Both the position numbers and the translations under genes were made by a program. 64,000 nucleotides of DNA from Macrocystis pyrifera. Its lineage: Eukaryota > Sar > Phaeophyceae > Laminariales > Laminariaceae. Below the pieces are notes generated by a model. That model did not search any database, was not told the DNA's origin, and worked only from the letters and a program-made list of their open reading frames with translations. How positions within the stretch are numbered: position 1 is the stretch's first letter; each line of letters begins with the position of its first letter. The stretch spans positions 496,001 to 560,000 of the forward strand of contig JASSKH010000020.1 of the NCBI GenBank assembly GCA_031763025.1, in the 5' to 3' direction. Positions 13,047-23,398 of this stretch are shown here, one piece after another.

Positions 13047-15385
13047 AATTACTTTTTTCAAGAAACATTGATGAATGAATGGTTCGACTTACAGTTGTAC
13101 GAACAGTATCAGGTCAATGCCAAGTGGTGCAGGAAAAAGACCGTGCCGAGTTTCAGTTCATAGTTTTTGTATATATCTCACTGGCATAGACCTACTTCTA
13201 TGGTAATTTTTTGTGACGTTGTTGCGGTCTTTTGCAGCGATCTCTGAAGCCCAAAAGTCAGAATCGTCTATTATTATTGGACAGGAAATCATCGCTACTT
13301 TTGATCTCAGTTCTTGGAGCGGGAAGAAATCACGTCAGTTCTGAGAGGTTTCTCGCATTTCTCAGAACTGAGATTACTCGGATTTTGTGCACTATAACAT
13401 TGCTGCCCTTTATCTGCCCAGCTGCCGAGTACCCCATACACGCGCTGACGTATCAAACCTATCTACACGGTCAGCGGTACCTACTGCCGACGGCGCTTGT
13501 GCTTGCTTTTTCGACCGTTTTCCTCGAGGGGCTACGGCGGGTGTCCTCCCGTGCGCGCATGTCGGAGCCTTGCGCCACCGAGGAGTGTAGCGGATCTTTG
13601 GCGAGGCGAAGAGACAAGGGGGTTTATTTTCTTCGGTCCTGGAGATCTGTTTCGCTGTTCTTGCTCCGCAAATAGCTTTTTGTCACAGGCTCGATGGTAG
13701 CTCTTTTCTCTCCGATGTTCGATCTCTCGGCCTCGCTGATGCTACCACTTTCTCCCGACTCCCTTGCTTTGCGGGCCGTCATCGGCCAGTTCGACCCCCT
13801 CGGTCTTGCCGTACTCGGTCGCTGCCTTCTCGGGGTATCGCGCCGTTCTTAGTACCAGATCGTTAGATATCCCGATGATTTGGTGTTTATATAATTCAAA
13901 ACACGTCATTTATTTGTTTTCGCCGGTAGAATGGAATGAAGGTTGTTGGGGAGTATGAATTCGGCCGAGTGTTGTCAGTTCGATAAGCAAAACCGATCGA
14001 TCAAACCGGAGGATATCATACGTGGTCCTACATGCTTGGACTGCCTACCTGTACCGCTGCAAGGTCTGATCCCTCGAGGGGCATTGAGATACGAGAACTA
14101 CTACAGCATTACTATGGAGGTGTTCTACTTCGAATATGAACATAGCTAAACCAAATGTCCGTAACAAGCCCAGATTCCAAAGACAGTTGCAACCACTCAA
14201 TCGGTTGCACTCACAGCAAACGTAGTCACTTAAAAGAATATCATATCGAGAGGCCAGGGGTATTTACTATTGATAAAGAATTTGCGATATACGGTCCCGC
14301 TATAAGATACGATTCTTTGTACCGGGTACCGGTAAACTGTAAGACAACATGTTCGCCTTTTCATTTTGTGGTGAAAAACACGTGAAGTTATTTTGGCGAG
14401 AACTACTGGAAGTAATAGGGGTGGGTTTCGAGACTGCTTGCTCCCACTCCGAGTACTCCCAGTATGTCGGGGGTCTGTGCTGCTGTGGATATTGTGCTGC
14501 GTGTGCTTCACGTATATCCAACCTGAATATTCCGGAGTCCACACCGAGAATTCTGCTCATGTTAGCAGTGCCCTTTGCGGTTGTCAGGTTGTTCTGTATT
14601 ATTGAATATCAGGCACCAGGTATCAGATATACGGTGTTCGATACTGCTTATGCTCGCAGCATCTCGGCGTTAAATGTTTACTGCGATTATTGTCTGTAGC
14701 CATGCTTGAGAATCATACAAATATTGCGCGTATACCAGCACTGTGCACGAAACGAGTCCTGTGCTCGAGGTAATTTTTTATGCGGATACTGCAAGCTGAC
14801 ATGTTGTCTGCTGCGATGCTGCTACTGCTGCTGCTGGTGTTGCGGTGCGGTCGCACCAGTAACAGCAGCAGCAGCAGCAGTGGTGACGTTGTGGTTCTGC
14901 TGCTGCTATCGCTTTCATGTGAAACGAAGAGGCCATCTCTCCTGCACAATCGCCGTCGGCAGTAGGTACCGCTCGCCGTGTAGATAGGTGTGATGTGTCA
15001 GCGCGGGTATGGGGTACTCGACAGCTGGGCAAATAAAGGGCAGCAGTACTACAGTGCACAAAATCCTAGTAATCTCAGTTCTGAGAAATGCGAAACTTCT
15101 TCAGAACTGACGTGATTTCTGCCCCCTTTAGGAACTGAGATCAAAAGTAGCTGTCCAATAATAATAGACGGTTCTGACTTTCGGCTTCAGATAACGCTGA
15201 AAAAAGACCGAAATAACGTCACAGAGAATTACCCTAGAAGTAGGTCTATGCCAGTGAGACAGATACAAAAGCTGAGAACTGGAACTCGGCATGGTCTTTT
15301 TCCTGCGCCACTTGGCATTGACCTGATACTGTTCGTACTACTGGAAGATCGAAGCATTCATTTATGTTGCTCGAAAAAAAGTAAT
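13047..15385. mobile_element. Fold-back element C (left copy), about 2.3 kb
   Basis: The arms at about 13047-13500 and 14945-15385 are inverted copies of each other at roughly 85% by eye. They share the segments TACGAACAGTATCAGGTCAA, CTCAGAACTGAGATTACT and CTGCCCTTTAT. Outer ends read ATTACTTTTTT on both sides. The 1.4-kb centre has no transposase I recognise; it holds a CTG/CAG hairpin near 14820-14880. It may be a fold-back or Mutator-like non-autonomous element. The exact ends are uncertain by a few bases. Confidence 0.7.
14818..14881. repeat. CTG-rich and CAG-rich stretches forming a hairpin
   Basis: A CTG-rich stretch (14818-14837) is followed after GGTGCGGTCGCACC by a CAG-rich stretch (14862-14881). 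The two halves are complementary, giving a long trinucleotide hairpin inside element C. The same structure is at about 57399-57462. Confidence 0.7.
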
Positions 15386-17039
15386 GCCAGGATAACTGGC
15401 AGAGTTGAAGAGGGTGTGACACAGCTCATGCAAGTACTCACACTATCTTTGATCTCTGCGCACTGGCGGTACTACGTGAAGTTTCGACTATTTTAGGGTT
15501 CGACACTGCAGGTGCTGCACGTACTCGCAGTACATTGGGGGGATACTGAGCTCAATGGCAGTACATTCTGCAACACAGTGAGCTGAAGCTGAGTGGGGTG
15601 GAGTGGAGTGGACTGCGGTTCGCGTATGCACGCATGCAGACATTGCTGTTTATGCGTATAGACGCCCCAGATATTAGAGAAGATATTGGGAGTATTGGCG
15701 ATATTCTGGATGCGTGTCGTCGAGATACAATGGTATTGTTGGCAGTACCTTACCGGTTGTTACTCCCAGATCTGGTACGTGTTCTGTGAGCACTCTCAGC
15801 AATAATTTACCCCAATTACACTCTAATATACAGTGGGCAACGGCAGTTAAGAGACCTTCAACTTGTGAACAAAGATTCAGATAGGCACGAACAATAGGAA
15901 TGTCATTGCACCGCCAAGGGACGGGGCTGACGGGTTAACTACACAAGCATGGGTACTCTTTACCATTTGTTGTAGTTGGTCCTGTTTTTATGATGAGCGA
16001 TTATTATGCCGAATTCCCTGTGGTCTCTGTTCTGCACCCCCTCGAGGTGCTTACTGCTGTGGTGGTAAAAATAACACGAAGCATATGGAAGAAGAAGAGG
16101 CACCTGTCAGGACGCTATTGGAGCGGTAGGTTGTTGGTGTTGTTGTTTCGGGCGGGGGGGCGGGGGGAGTGTGCGGCCGTTATAACCACCAAGTGCCCAG
16201 CACGTGACTGCCGGTCCATCATAATCCATGCCGCCGGCGCATGAACTGAAGAAACAGCTCTTCACGAATGGACAAAAGAAGCAAAAATCGGGATACATCA
16301 AGCACGAACAAATCATAACGTTTTCTTTGCCTACCCTATAGCTGTTCTTGTTCTCATATTAACTCATAGCCACAATACAGTGCAGTCTGTGCCTATCCAA
16401 AAACTCTGTTGGAGTGGGAGAATAATACACATTACGACTGAAGCGTATCTACGCATACAAAAATAGTAACTGAGGTCCGCGCACGTACGTATCAGGTACA
16501 TGCGGTATTCAAAGGTGTTGGTAAACGTTGTTTTAGATACTCGAATTTTACAAATTTTGAAATACGTCAGCTGTGAGTTCGACTGATTAAGTAGTGGACA
16601 CTCAACTTTGCAAGCTGAGTGATACGTCTCGTGTATATTCCATTTTTACCGAATTTTACAAGTATTGTGATAAATTGAACGGGCGTATTCTATGTAGTTC
16701 CTTGTCAAAGATATAGGCAAGCGGCTCCCCTGGATGCTGCCCGGGTCAACAGGACAATTAAAATATATATATATATATGCTCACTGATACTATGTATAAC
16801 CCGAACAAGAGATAATGATAAAATGTTGCAACATGTTGAAACCTTTTCATTTCACAAATATTTGTGTATTGAGTGATACTGATTTTTTAGCATGGTATGG
16901 CACTAAATGTGAATAATTCTTCCGGGGGTGAGCTGCTGCTGTTCTTGCGGCTTCTGTTTTTGCTTACGAATAAATTACAAGCGTTTCAACTACATATAGG
17001 CCAGCTTTCGTAGGAGGTACAGTTTCAACGGCAGGCCAG
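15386..17039. other. No recognisable gene
   Basis: This is AT-moderate spacer with a short AT dinucleotide run near 16763-16778 and a G-rich run at 16150-16168. I see no exon with splice support on either strand. The right-copy partner is 57975-59631. Confidence 0.5.
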
Positions 17040-18130
17040 CGTGCGTAAGAGGATACTTTCCACTTGAAAATAGACTTGAAAAAGAGTCTCACCGCTGGCC
17101 TCGGGCGAACCATACCGTGCGGCAGACGCACTTAAGTGGGATGGATTTTTGTGTAAGGATTTTCACCGCACGTTTTCCCCTGGACTGTGCTGCTCGACCC
17201 GTCACCCCGATTGTGATGCTGTGATAACTTACTTGTACAGAGGACCGCATGCATCTGATACAGACGTGCGCGGACCTCATTTTTTACTGTTGTCTGACGT
17301 GTAGATATGCTTCAGTTATCATGCGTATATATTATTTGCTTTTTTTTTTAACCGAGGAGTTTTTCCACTCCAGAGGTTTTTGAGCTTGGAACCAGTCAAT
17401 TTCTAAATGATCCGTCCCCAAAACGGGACTGCGGTGCTAAAAGGTTAACACGGAAATACACATAGTATGCGCGTGAGCGGCTTATCATACAACTTGGGTA
17501 TAGACGAGGCGCAATATGCAGCTTGCACAATTGACTATCAACAATTTTCACGGCGCGTGCGTCGACCTCTTTTTGCATAGCGGCTGTAACAGCGTGTGAG
17601 CATTTACAACTATTTACATGGCTTGCGTCGACTTCCGCTTGTACTGCAGCAATAGCAGCGTGCGCTTTTAACTTCGCTTGTGCCTGCGCAATCAAATCAA
17701 AATAGCATGCGCTCCTCACGCAGAAGTAGCCGCGTTAGCCTCGGCCTCCGGCGATTTGCTCTCGTCTAACATCCTGTAAACTCAAAACTAGTCGGTATTT
17801 CCACTTGAAAAAAGACTGGACGAAACGGTTTTCCGCTGGCCTCGGGCCAGTAATTCAGTGCGGCAGCCGCACTTAAGTAGGATAAATATGTGTCTAGAGA
17901 TGTTCACTGTACTTAATCCGCTGGCCTCGGGCGAGCGATGGTGCTGCTCTACCCGTCACTTCGACTTGGATGCTGGAAGTCAAGTCTGATGACTCTACTC
18001 ACAGGGCACCCGATCAGTTTCGAAATGGTGGTCATACCGAACAAACTGTCCGCTTGGAAATGGACATGACGAAGCGTTTGACCGCTGGCCTCGGGTGAAC
18101 GGTTGATGCTGGTGGATCCATCAATTCTGT
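17040..18130. repeat. Diverged internal repeats with a CCGCTGGCCTCGGG core
   Basis: The core occurs near 17092, 17832, 17919 and 18080, flanked by recurring text such as CACTTGAAAA, GTGCGGCAG and GATGCTGGAAGTCA. On the minus strand the units read as variants of PEASGQTLRHVHFQ and SITIGVTGRAA. At 17550-17690 a 69-base unit is repeated twice and would encode AAIAAVQAEVDASHV and AVTAAMQKEVDARAV. It looks like a decayed repeat-containing coding or mobile sequence. I cannot name the family. The partner is about 59631-60721. Confidence 0.5.
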
Positions 18131-18300
18131 TGAGATGCTGGAAGTCATCTCTGATATTTGAACACACAGGATACACCGATGAGGTGTGGTTTGGATCATG
18201 ACGATTGCCTCGCCGAGGGCTTCGATCTGATGCGTGCCGCATGGACGTACCGTTTCGAATAAAATTCTTCCGTAGGTGACCATGGAGTGACCCTCATGCG

Positions 18301-18340
<40 letters not shown>
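18301..18340. repeat. (GACA)n microsatellite
   Basis: Ten tetranucleotide units with one A-for-G change in unit 7. The same array is at 60893-60932. Confidence 0.9.
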
Positions 18341-18410
18341 TTTTTCTGAATCCGTTTGAGAGACCACAAGTGTACCACTTGTGTAATTGGGTTCAGAAAC
18401 ACAGCACAAC

Positions 18411-19926
18411 ACTGAGAGAAACTCCTAATCCTCTATAAATCCAGACAGGAAAACCAAGATGTTGAGCCTGGACACTAATTGGACGTTCCTCAATACCGGG
18501 CACCTACTTTAAATGATATAGTGTTCTCCCAGTACGGATTATACTACGAGGGGTTTATTTGTGTACAGAGCGGTGTGCCCGGTACGAGTGTTGCCGTGAA
18601 CCCGACCCTCAATGAAGACTGATCACCAGCTGTGTTTTGCTAATTTTGTTTCGCCTGACGCATTCCCTCCACGGGTGAGGCACGGTGGATAAAAGCAGGA
18701 AGTAGAAAACAGACACGATTGCAAGGCCAATAACCAAATACTAGGTATAATATGTCTAGGTTACTCGTATCACAAACTGCTGCAGGCTGGCCGGAGGTTG
18801 ACTTTGGTTGGTTATTACGCTGTTGAGGGTTAATTCTTGTGGAGTACGTGCCTCAGTTGGCTCGACAAATACTAGTCAGCCTGACACAATACAGTCACTG
18901 CAGCAGCTTTGCTCGCGGAAACCATCAGTGCGGAGATAATACTATAGTCGGTCAGACTCGTTATATGATGTCGGTGTCTCGGGGAGTGAAATCCATCATC
19001 AACTCGTCACACCGCGACGACCAGACGCGACTCTCAGCTGTTGCTGTCATCGAGCTCACTCGGTTGGCCACCTCGGTGCGGTCACCTTGTCAACTTGCTC
19101 ACGAGAGCTCAGGAAGTAAATGCGCCTTCTGCGTTCGTTCATGACTTGCGAATTGTCTTGGGAGCGACGCTCGTGAGCCCTGTGCGCTCGCGAGTGGTGG
19201 CAACGCTCGAGAGATGGCGCTGCTCGATCTTCTACAGACTTTTACCTGATTTCGTGAAAACCCTAAAATATTCAAGACGTCATTTGTCGGGGATGGAGAT
19301 TTTCGGCTTTTATCGAGACAAAATAAGAAAATACCGAAATTTCTCGAACGCACTGAAACAAACTTAAATATACTCCTCGTTAAGACAGACCTTTTTGGTC
19401 TCACTCGGTTTATATATAATGGTGTCTGATACTCTTGCCTGTTTTAGTGTGTTGTTTGCCACATGTCCCTCTGACGTTAACGACGCTGTCGTTCTCAATT
19501 TGTATGTTTTCCGATTTCAAAATAGCACAAGGTATCTGGGATCACGCTACTTAGTCATGGCGGGATCACTGAAGGCGAAAGGCTATCCCCCAAGCCTGTT
19601 GGGGGTCCCGGAAAGCAAAAGAAATACCGCGTGAGGATTCCCAAACTCGTGACATGCCTCAAACGGTTCGGCCCGGAGCTGTACTGATATGAAGGCGGGC
19701 TCGTGTAGTCGGAAAGCCCGTACAGCAGCGGACGACGGGTGCGAAGGATCGTCAATTATTGGTGCGATAAGGGTGGGTGTAACCCTGTTGTAGATGACAT
19801 AGAGTTTGCCCCATTTTTCAGGTGTGTTTTTTCAACCTATTTTATTTTTGTTCGTGCAGACCTGAGCCTATTGTTTCATTTAACTTAAAATTTTAGTTGT
19901 TAAATGCTGGCACCCACTGTTTCTGC
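18411..19926. other. No recognisable gene
   Basis: There are several open frames near 100 codons (for example 18839-19144 plus), but none has a recognisable domain or convincing splice sites. The partner is 61003-62519. Confidence 0.5.
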
Positions 19927-20396
19927 ATGTTCAAGGCCGAGGTGAGCGAGATCCTGCTTTGCGGATGGGTGACGTGCACTCTCGATGCCCGACACGTCCG
20001 ATCAGTGCAACACCAAGACCTCGCGCGGGTCATTGGCTTCTAGCGCTGACAGCGTGGCGATTACACCACCGCCTCGTACGCGATGCCCCCCGCAAAGACA
20101 CGACGCGTGGGCATCGACACGTCCAAGCGAAAACGCAGGCGCTTATTTGCGAGGGGCGTAAAGCGGCAATACAAGGGGCGAAAACCACGTCGAGTGATGC
20201 CTGCGACGATGACAAGAGGGAGGGCCCGGAGACCCGTCGGGCAGACGAAGACTTGGCACACGTAGGAGCTGCCTCGATGAAGACCTCGAGGTGTGTCGAG
20301 GCAGCGAGAGGTCGACGGTACACACACCGTTGGTATTTGGAGTGCAGACCGCGGTGTGGATCGTTGCCCAGGAAAAAAGGCAGGCGATGTAGGACG
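19927..20396 (+). mobile_element. LINE (non-LTR) reverse-transcriptase 3' fragment, left copy
   Basis: The translation begins MFKAEVSEILLCGWVTCTLD and continues HQDLARVIGF. It then gives KTRRVGIDTSKRKRRRLFAR followed by GRKPRRVMPATM, and in another frame CLDEDLEVCRGSERSTVHTP followed by LVFGVQTAVW. This is the order of blocks at the end of LINE polyproteins (lLYGcexWTL...RvIGf...TIRKRRLLFAGAVARQ...RLPRRVMfG...). It is 5'-truncated with at least two in-frame stops and one frameshift, so it is a dead fragment. The very basic small open frame at 20083-20265 is part of it, not a ribosomal protein. Confidence 0.72.
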
Positions 20397-21470
20397 TAAA
20401 AATTGCTCATCATAGTCGCGCAAATGTCTTACCAGCTTATCAGTCACAAGGTATGTACTGCTGTAGATAGATTAGCTGTGATTGATCGGTGTGAATGTTG
20501 TATCTGCAATTCATCTAGGGAGAGACCCCGGAGATATTGATGCCTCTTCAGATCGGGTGCGAATTGTTTTTCGCTCCACTTCTAAGGGGCCCGGAAGGCG
20601 ATGCGTGGAGCTCTACCTCGCACTTACATATTTGGGCATGCACTTCGGCAGGCAAACAAAATTTGTCACTTCAGATTTTTTTCTTTTTCTGCTCTCGCGC
20701 CTCATGGCAGCAAGCAGCGCAGAAGTTGTCCCCTTAACCCTCTTAGGATTGCAGTCCCGTTTCGCGGACAAACCAATCAAATTGCACGTAGTTTGTCCCC
20801 AAATGTTTTATTAATAAAACCGTTATTGTGGGTTCCAAGTTCTCGACCAGACCGTCGCATGGGTATTATATTGTCCCACGGAGGTCCCACCACTCGCCGA
20901 GGTCGTGGATATATATACCTATATCTTATTGTACATCTGTGGCCATCCATATTCCATGACTATTGTTGTCGCCAGCAGAGATGTCGTCAGCAGTGACATT
21001 GTCCCGTGTCAAGTAATCACTGCAGTTTGGAACGCAAGGCCCGTGCCTCGCACACACACTCTCAACCTCGCCCATCATCGTTGATTGTTGTTTCGTGAGG
21101 TCGTCCGTAGCACCGATCCTATACCAAAACCTGGCGTGTCCTACACGCTACACCCTCTAAGAATGGGAAGTGCCATAGATGTCGAGTCGAACTTGGGGGT
21201 CCTCCCCACATTATAAGCATTTCGCTCGTTAGCGGGACGTATTTTACATGTTTTCTTACATATCGGATTTTTTTTTTTTTCAGCCGTCAGTACTTGTGGC
21301 TGTGAATGCTCAACGGCACCCCAGAAATTCCAGAAATGACATTTCTTTTTTGGAGCTCTACTTACTGCGTTACATACGTTTTCTTCTCTTATAAATAGTA
21401 CGTGGATGGTTCGCCACTATTAATAAATAGACTACGATTCGTGCTGCATCCTACCACGTACATGCAGTAT
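20397..21470. other. No recognisable gene
   Basis: The open frames (for example 20482-20814 and 20601-20996 plus) have no recognisable domain. A T-run at 21270-21282 differs in length from its partner near 63862. Confidence 0.5.
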
Positions 21471-21578
21471 TACGGGGGTCGATAGTTAATACCAGTAGGA
21501 CCTAAGGTATAGATAAAAACCTATATATTTACCTATTTTTACTAACAATATTTGGTCCTATTTCATTTATCCCCCGTA
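21471..21578. mobile_element. Small palindromic MITE-like sequence
   Basis: TACGGGGGTCGATAG and CCAGTAGGACC at the left face GGTCCTATTTCATTTAT and CCCCCGTA at the right as inverted ends of a 108-base AT-rich unit whose centre is itself partly palindromic. No second copy is in the window, so the family is unproven. Confidence 0.4.
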
Positions 21579-22085
21579 CTAGTCGTTTCCCAATGTAGGC
21601 TGGATGTTATTAATAGATGGTACTACGGTTATGTAGAAATTGATCTCATCTACGAGTACTAACGGTATTTTTTATTTTTTTTGCTGAAAATTGGGTTCGT
21701 GAATGGCAAGTTGATACGGAGGTGTAACACGTTCGGCATCTCTGTTTGCGTGCTGTATCATGAAGTTATGTGCGTTCGAAATGTTAATGATTGCCTTATC
21801 ATTATTTTAGTATCTTTTTGCGAACGTATGTGGTATGTACGAAGTATACGTACGCGATGTATACGTATGCTCCATATATCTGATGTTTCCGGATGGCATG
21901 GGGCGTAGTTTTTTCCGTGGAAAAATCGGACAACTCGTGCATTCTATATTATTGTTGGCTTTCATGCTGCTTTCGGCCTTCGTATTTGGGATGAACAGCA
22001 GTGAGCAAGAGCTTGCAGCCTGACTGAGTCGAGTAGGGAGGAAAGAAAGCAGCATAGGACACCCTGGTACTGAAAGTATTTTATA

Positions 22086-23397
22086 CACTCCTTCTGTCCC
22101 ATAAGTCTGGGGAGTTATGGCCGTCTAATTGTTTGTGCACTTATACTTTTCCCACCATCTTATAGTTAGGTTCGTTGGAAAGATGAAGTCTTAACGAAGC
22201 TGATGCAAAATAAAAAAATAAAAAGCCGGTTGTCCATACTAAAATGAAGTCAAAATATGCCCTTTTTGGCTCATTTTTCAGATTTTTTTTGGTAATTTTT
22301 TTGAGATATTTTGTGAGAATTCGTGTTTACCACCCCTGGACGTAGCCCACAGACAACACAACACCATGGACTTGCCCCCAAGTACCCCCCCCCCCCCTGT
22401 TGCAAGGGCGGCGAGCTATCCATGGGCCGCCGCATTGCCATCGCGGTGGAGGTTGGGCTAGCTATTCCGCCGGGCAAGGTGTGGGTGCCCCAGGGCTCGA
22501 TGGCCCCGATCTGCGAAAAGTACGGCGTTGGTCCCCGGTACCCGACGAAGTTGTGGCAAAAGGTTAAGAGCCAGATCGACGCTAACGAGTGAGTCGACCT
22601 TTCTAGCAAGGAAAGGAAAGGGCGGCCGTCGCTGCTTACTCCAAAAAAGGTTGGGGCGTGGCTGGCACCGAGTCCCAGTGATAGCGAGGACAACTAATCG
22701 TTTGTTTTCCCCTGGCGATCCCCAAGTGTATTGGTTTTAGTGAGGGACCACCAAGTGTCTTGGTTTTAGTGTGGTACCCCCAAGTGTATTGGTTTTAGTG
22801 TGGAACCCCCAAGTGTATTGATTTTAGTGTGGGGACGCTATCATACTGGTTTTCGTGTGGGGACGCTATTACACTGTTTTTAGTGTGGGGACGCTTTTGT
22901 ACTGGTTTTAGTATGGGGGGACGCGACATGGATCGTTGAGTTGGAGCGTTGAGTAGAGGGGGCGGCCTACTGTTGTTTGGTTTGCCCCCCAAGTGTCTTG
23001 GTTTTAATGTGGGACCCTCAAGTGTATTGTTTTTAGTGTCGGGTCACTATTATACTGGTTTTAGTATGGGGGGAGATGCGACATGGATCGTTGAGTAGAA
23101 GGGGGTTAGGTTTAGGGTTGGGGATAATTCTTGGGGGTTATTAGCGTTGTTTTTTTATAGTGCCCCCCCCCCCCCCCCCAGTGGAAAGTGGTCAAAATAC
23201 GGCCATTTGTGGCCTGATTACTTTTTTGTTAGCCGCTAGCACATGCAGGGTAGTGCGCAAGAAAAAATAAAAAAATGTGTTTCAACCCGAAAAAAAAAAA
23301 ACGCTCAAGATTTCAAAAATATTATCGCCTAAGACATCCGACACCGTTAAGGGCTCGTACAAACATAACTCCCCAGACTTATGGGACAGAGGAAGTA
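22086..23397 (+). mobile_element. Tc1/mariner-type DNA transposon relic, 1.3 kb
   Basis: Terminal inverted repeats share a perfect core, CTGTCCCATAAGTCTGGGGA plus GTTATG, and are flanked by TA on both sides (22084-22085 and 23398-23399), the TA target duplication of Tc1/mariner. Inside, 22323-22592 encodes VGLAIPPGKVWVPQGSMAPI followed by CEKYGVGPRYPTKLWQKVKS, the helix-turn-helix start of a transposase of the type common in stramenopiles. A TGA follows, and beyond it the same frame goes on with VDLSSKERKGRPSLLTPKKV. The catalytic domain is missing and a minisatellite fills the second half, so it is non-autonomous. Confidence 0.75.
22722..23085. repeat. Minisatellite of about 29 bases inside the mariner relic
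   Basis: About nine units vary around AAGTGTATTGGTTTTAGTGT plus GGGACCCC. Later units become TACTGGTTTTAGTATGGGG followed by GACGCGACATGGATCGTTGAG. The units are tandem with no unique spacers, so this is not a CRISPR array. Confidence 0.8.
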
Positions 23398-23398
23398 T

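Larger units (their letters stand above)
1..21408. repeat. Large direct repeat, left copy (window-truncated)
   Basis: This span recurs in the same orientation at 42593-64000. Base 1 pairs with 42593 and base 21408 pairs with 64000. The offset drifts between 42581 and 42593 because of small indels, for example about 12 bases near 1372, 8 bases near 15150 and homopolymer runs. Neither end of the match is a true boundary, because it runs into both window edges. It holds exons 1-9 of a subtilase gene, two fold-back elements and a LINE tail. A 42.6-kb tandem array is the simplest reading. A dispersed segmental duplication or false duplication of two haplotypes in the assembly is also possible. Confidence 0.97.

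Noticed and set aside
20083-20265. Small Arg/Lys-rich protein, ribosomal or histone-like
   Set aside because: It is the TIRKRR...LPRRVM segment of a LINE reverse-transcriptase tail, with LINE text in frame before it and in another frame after it.
22722-23085. CRISPR-like array
   Set aside because: The units are contiguous and drift in sequence, with no unique spacers, and lie inside a eukaryotic transposon.
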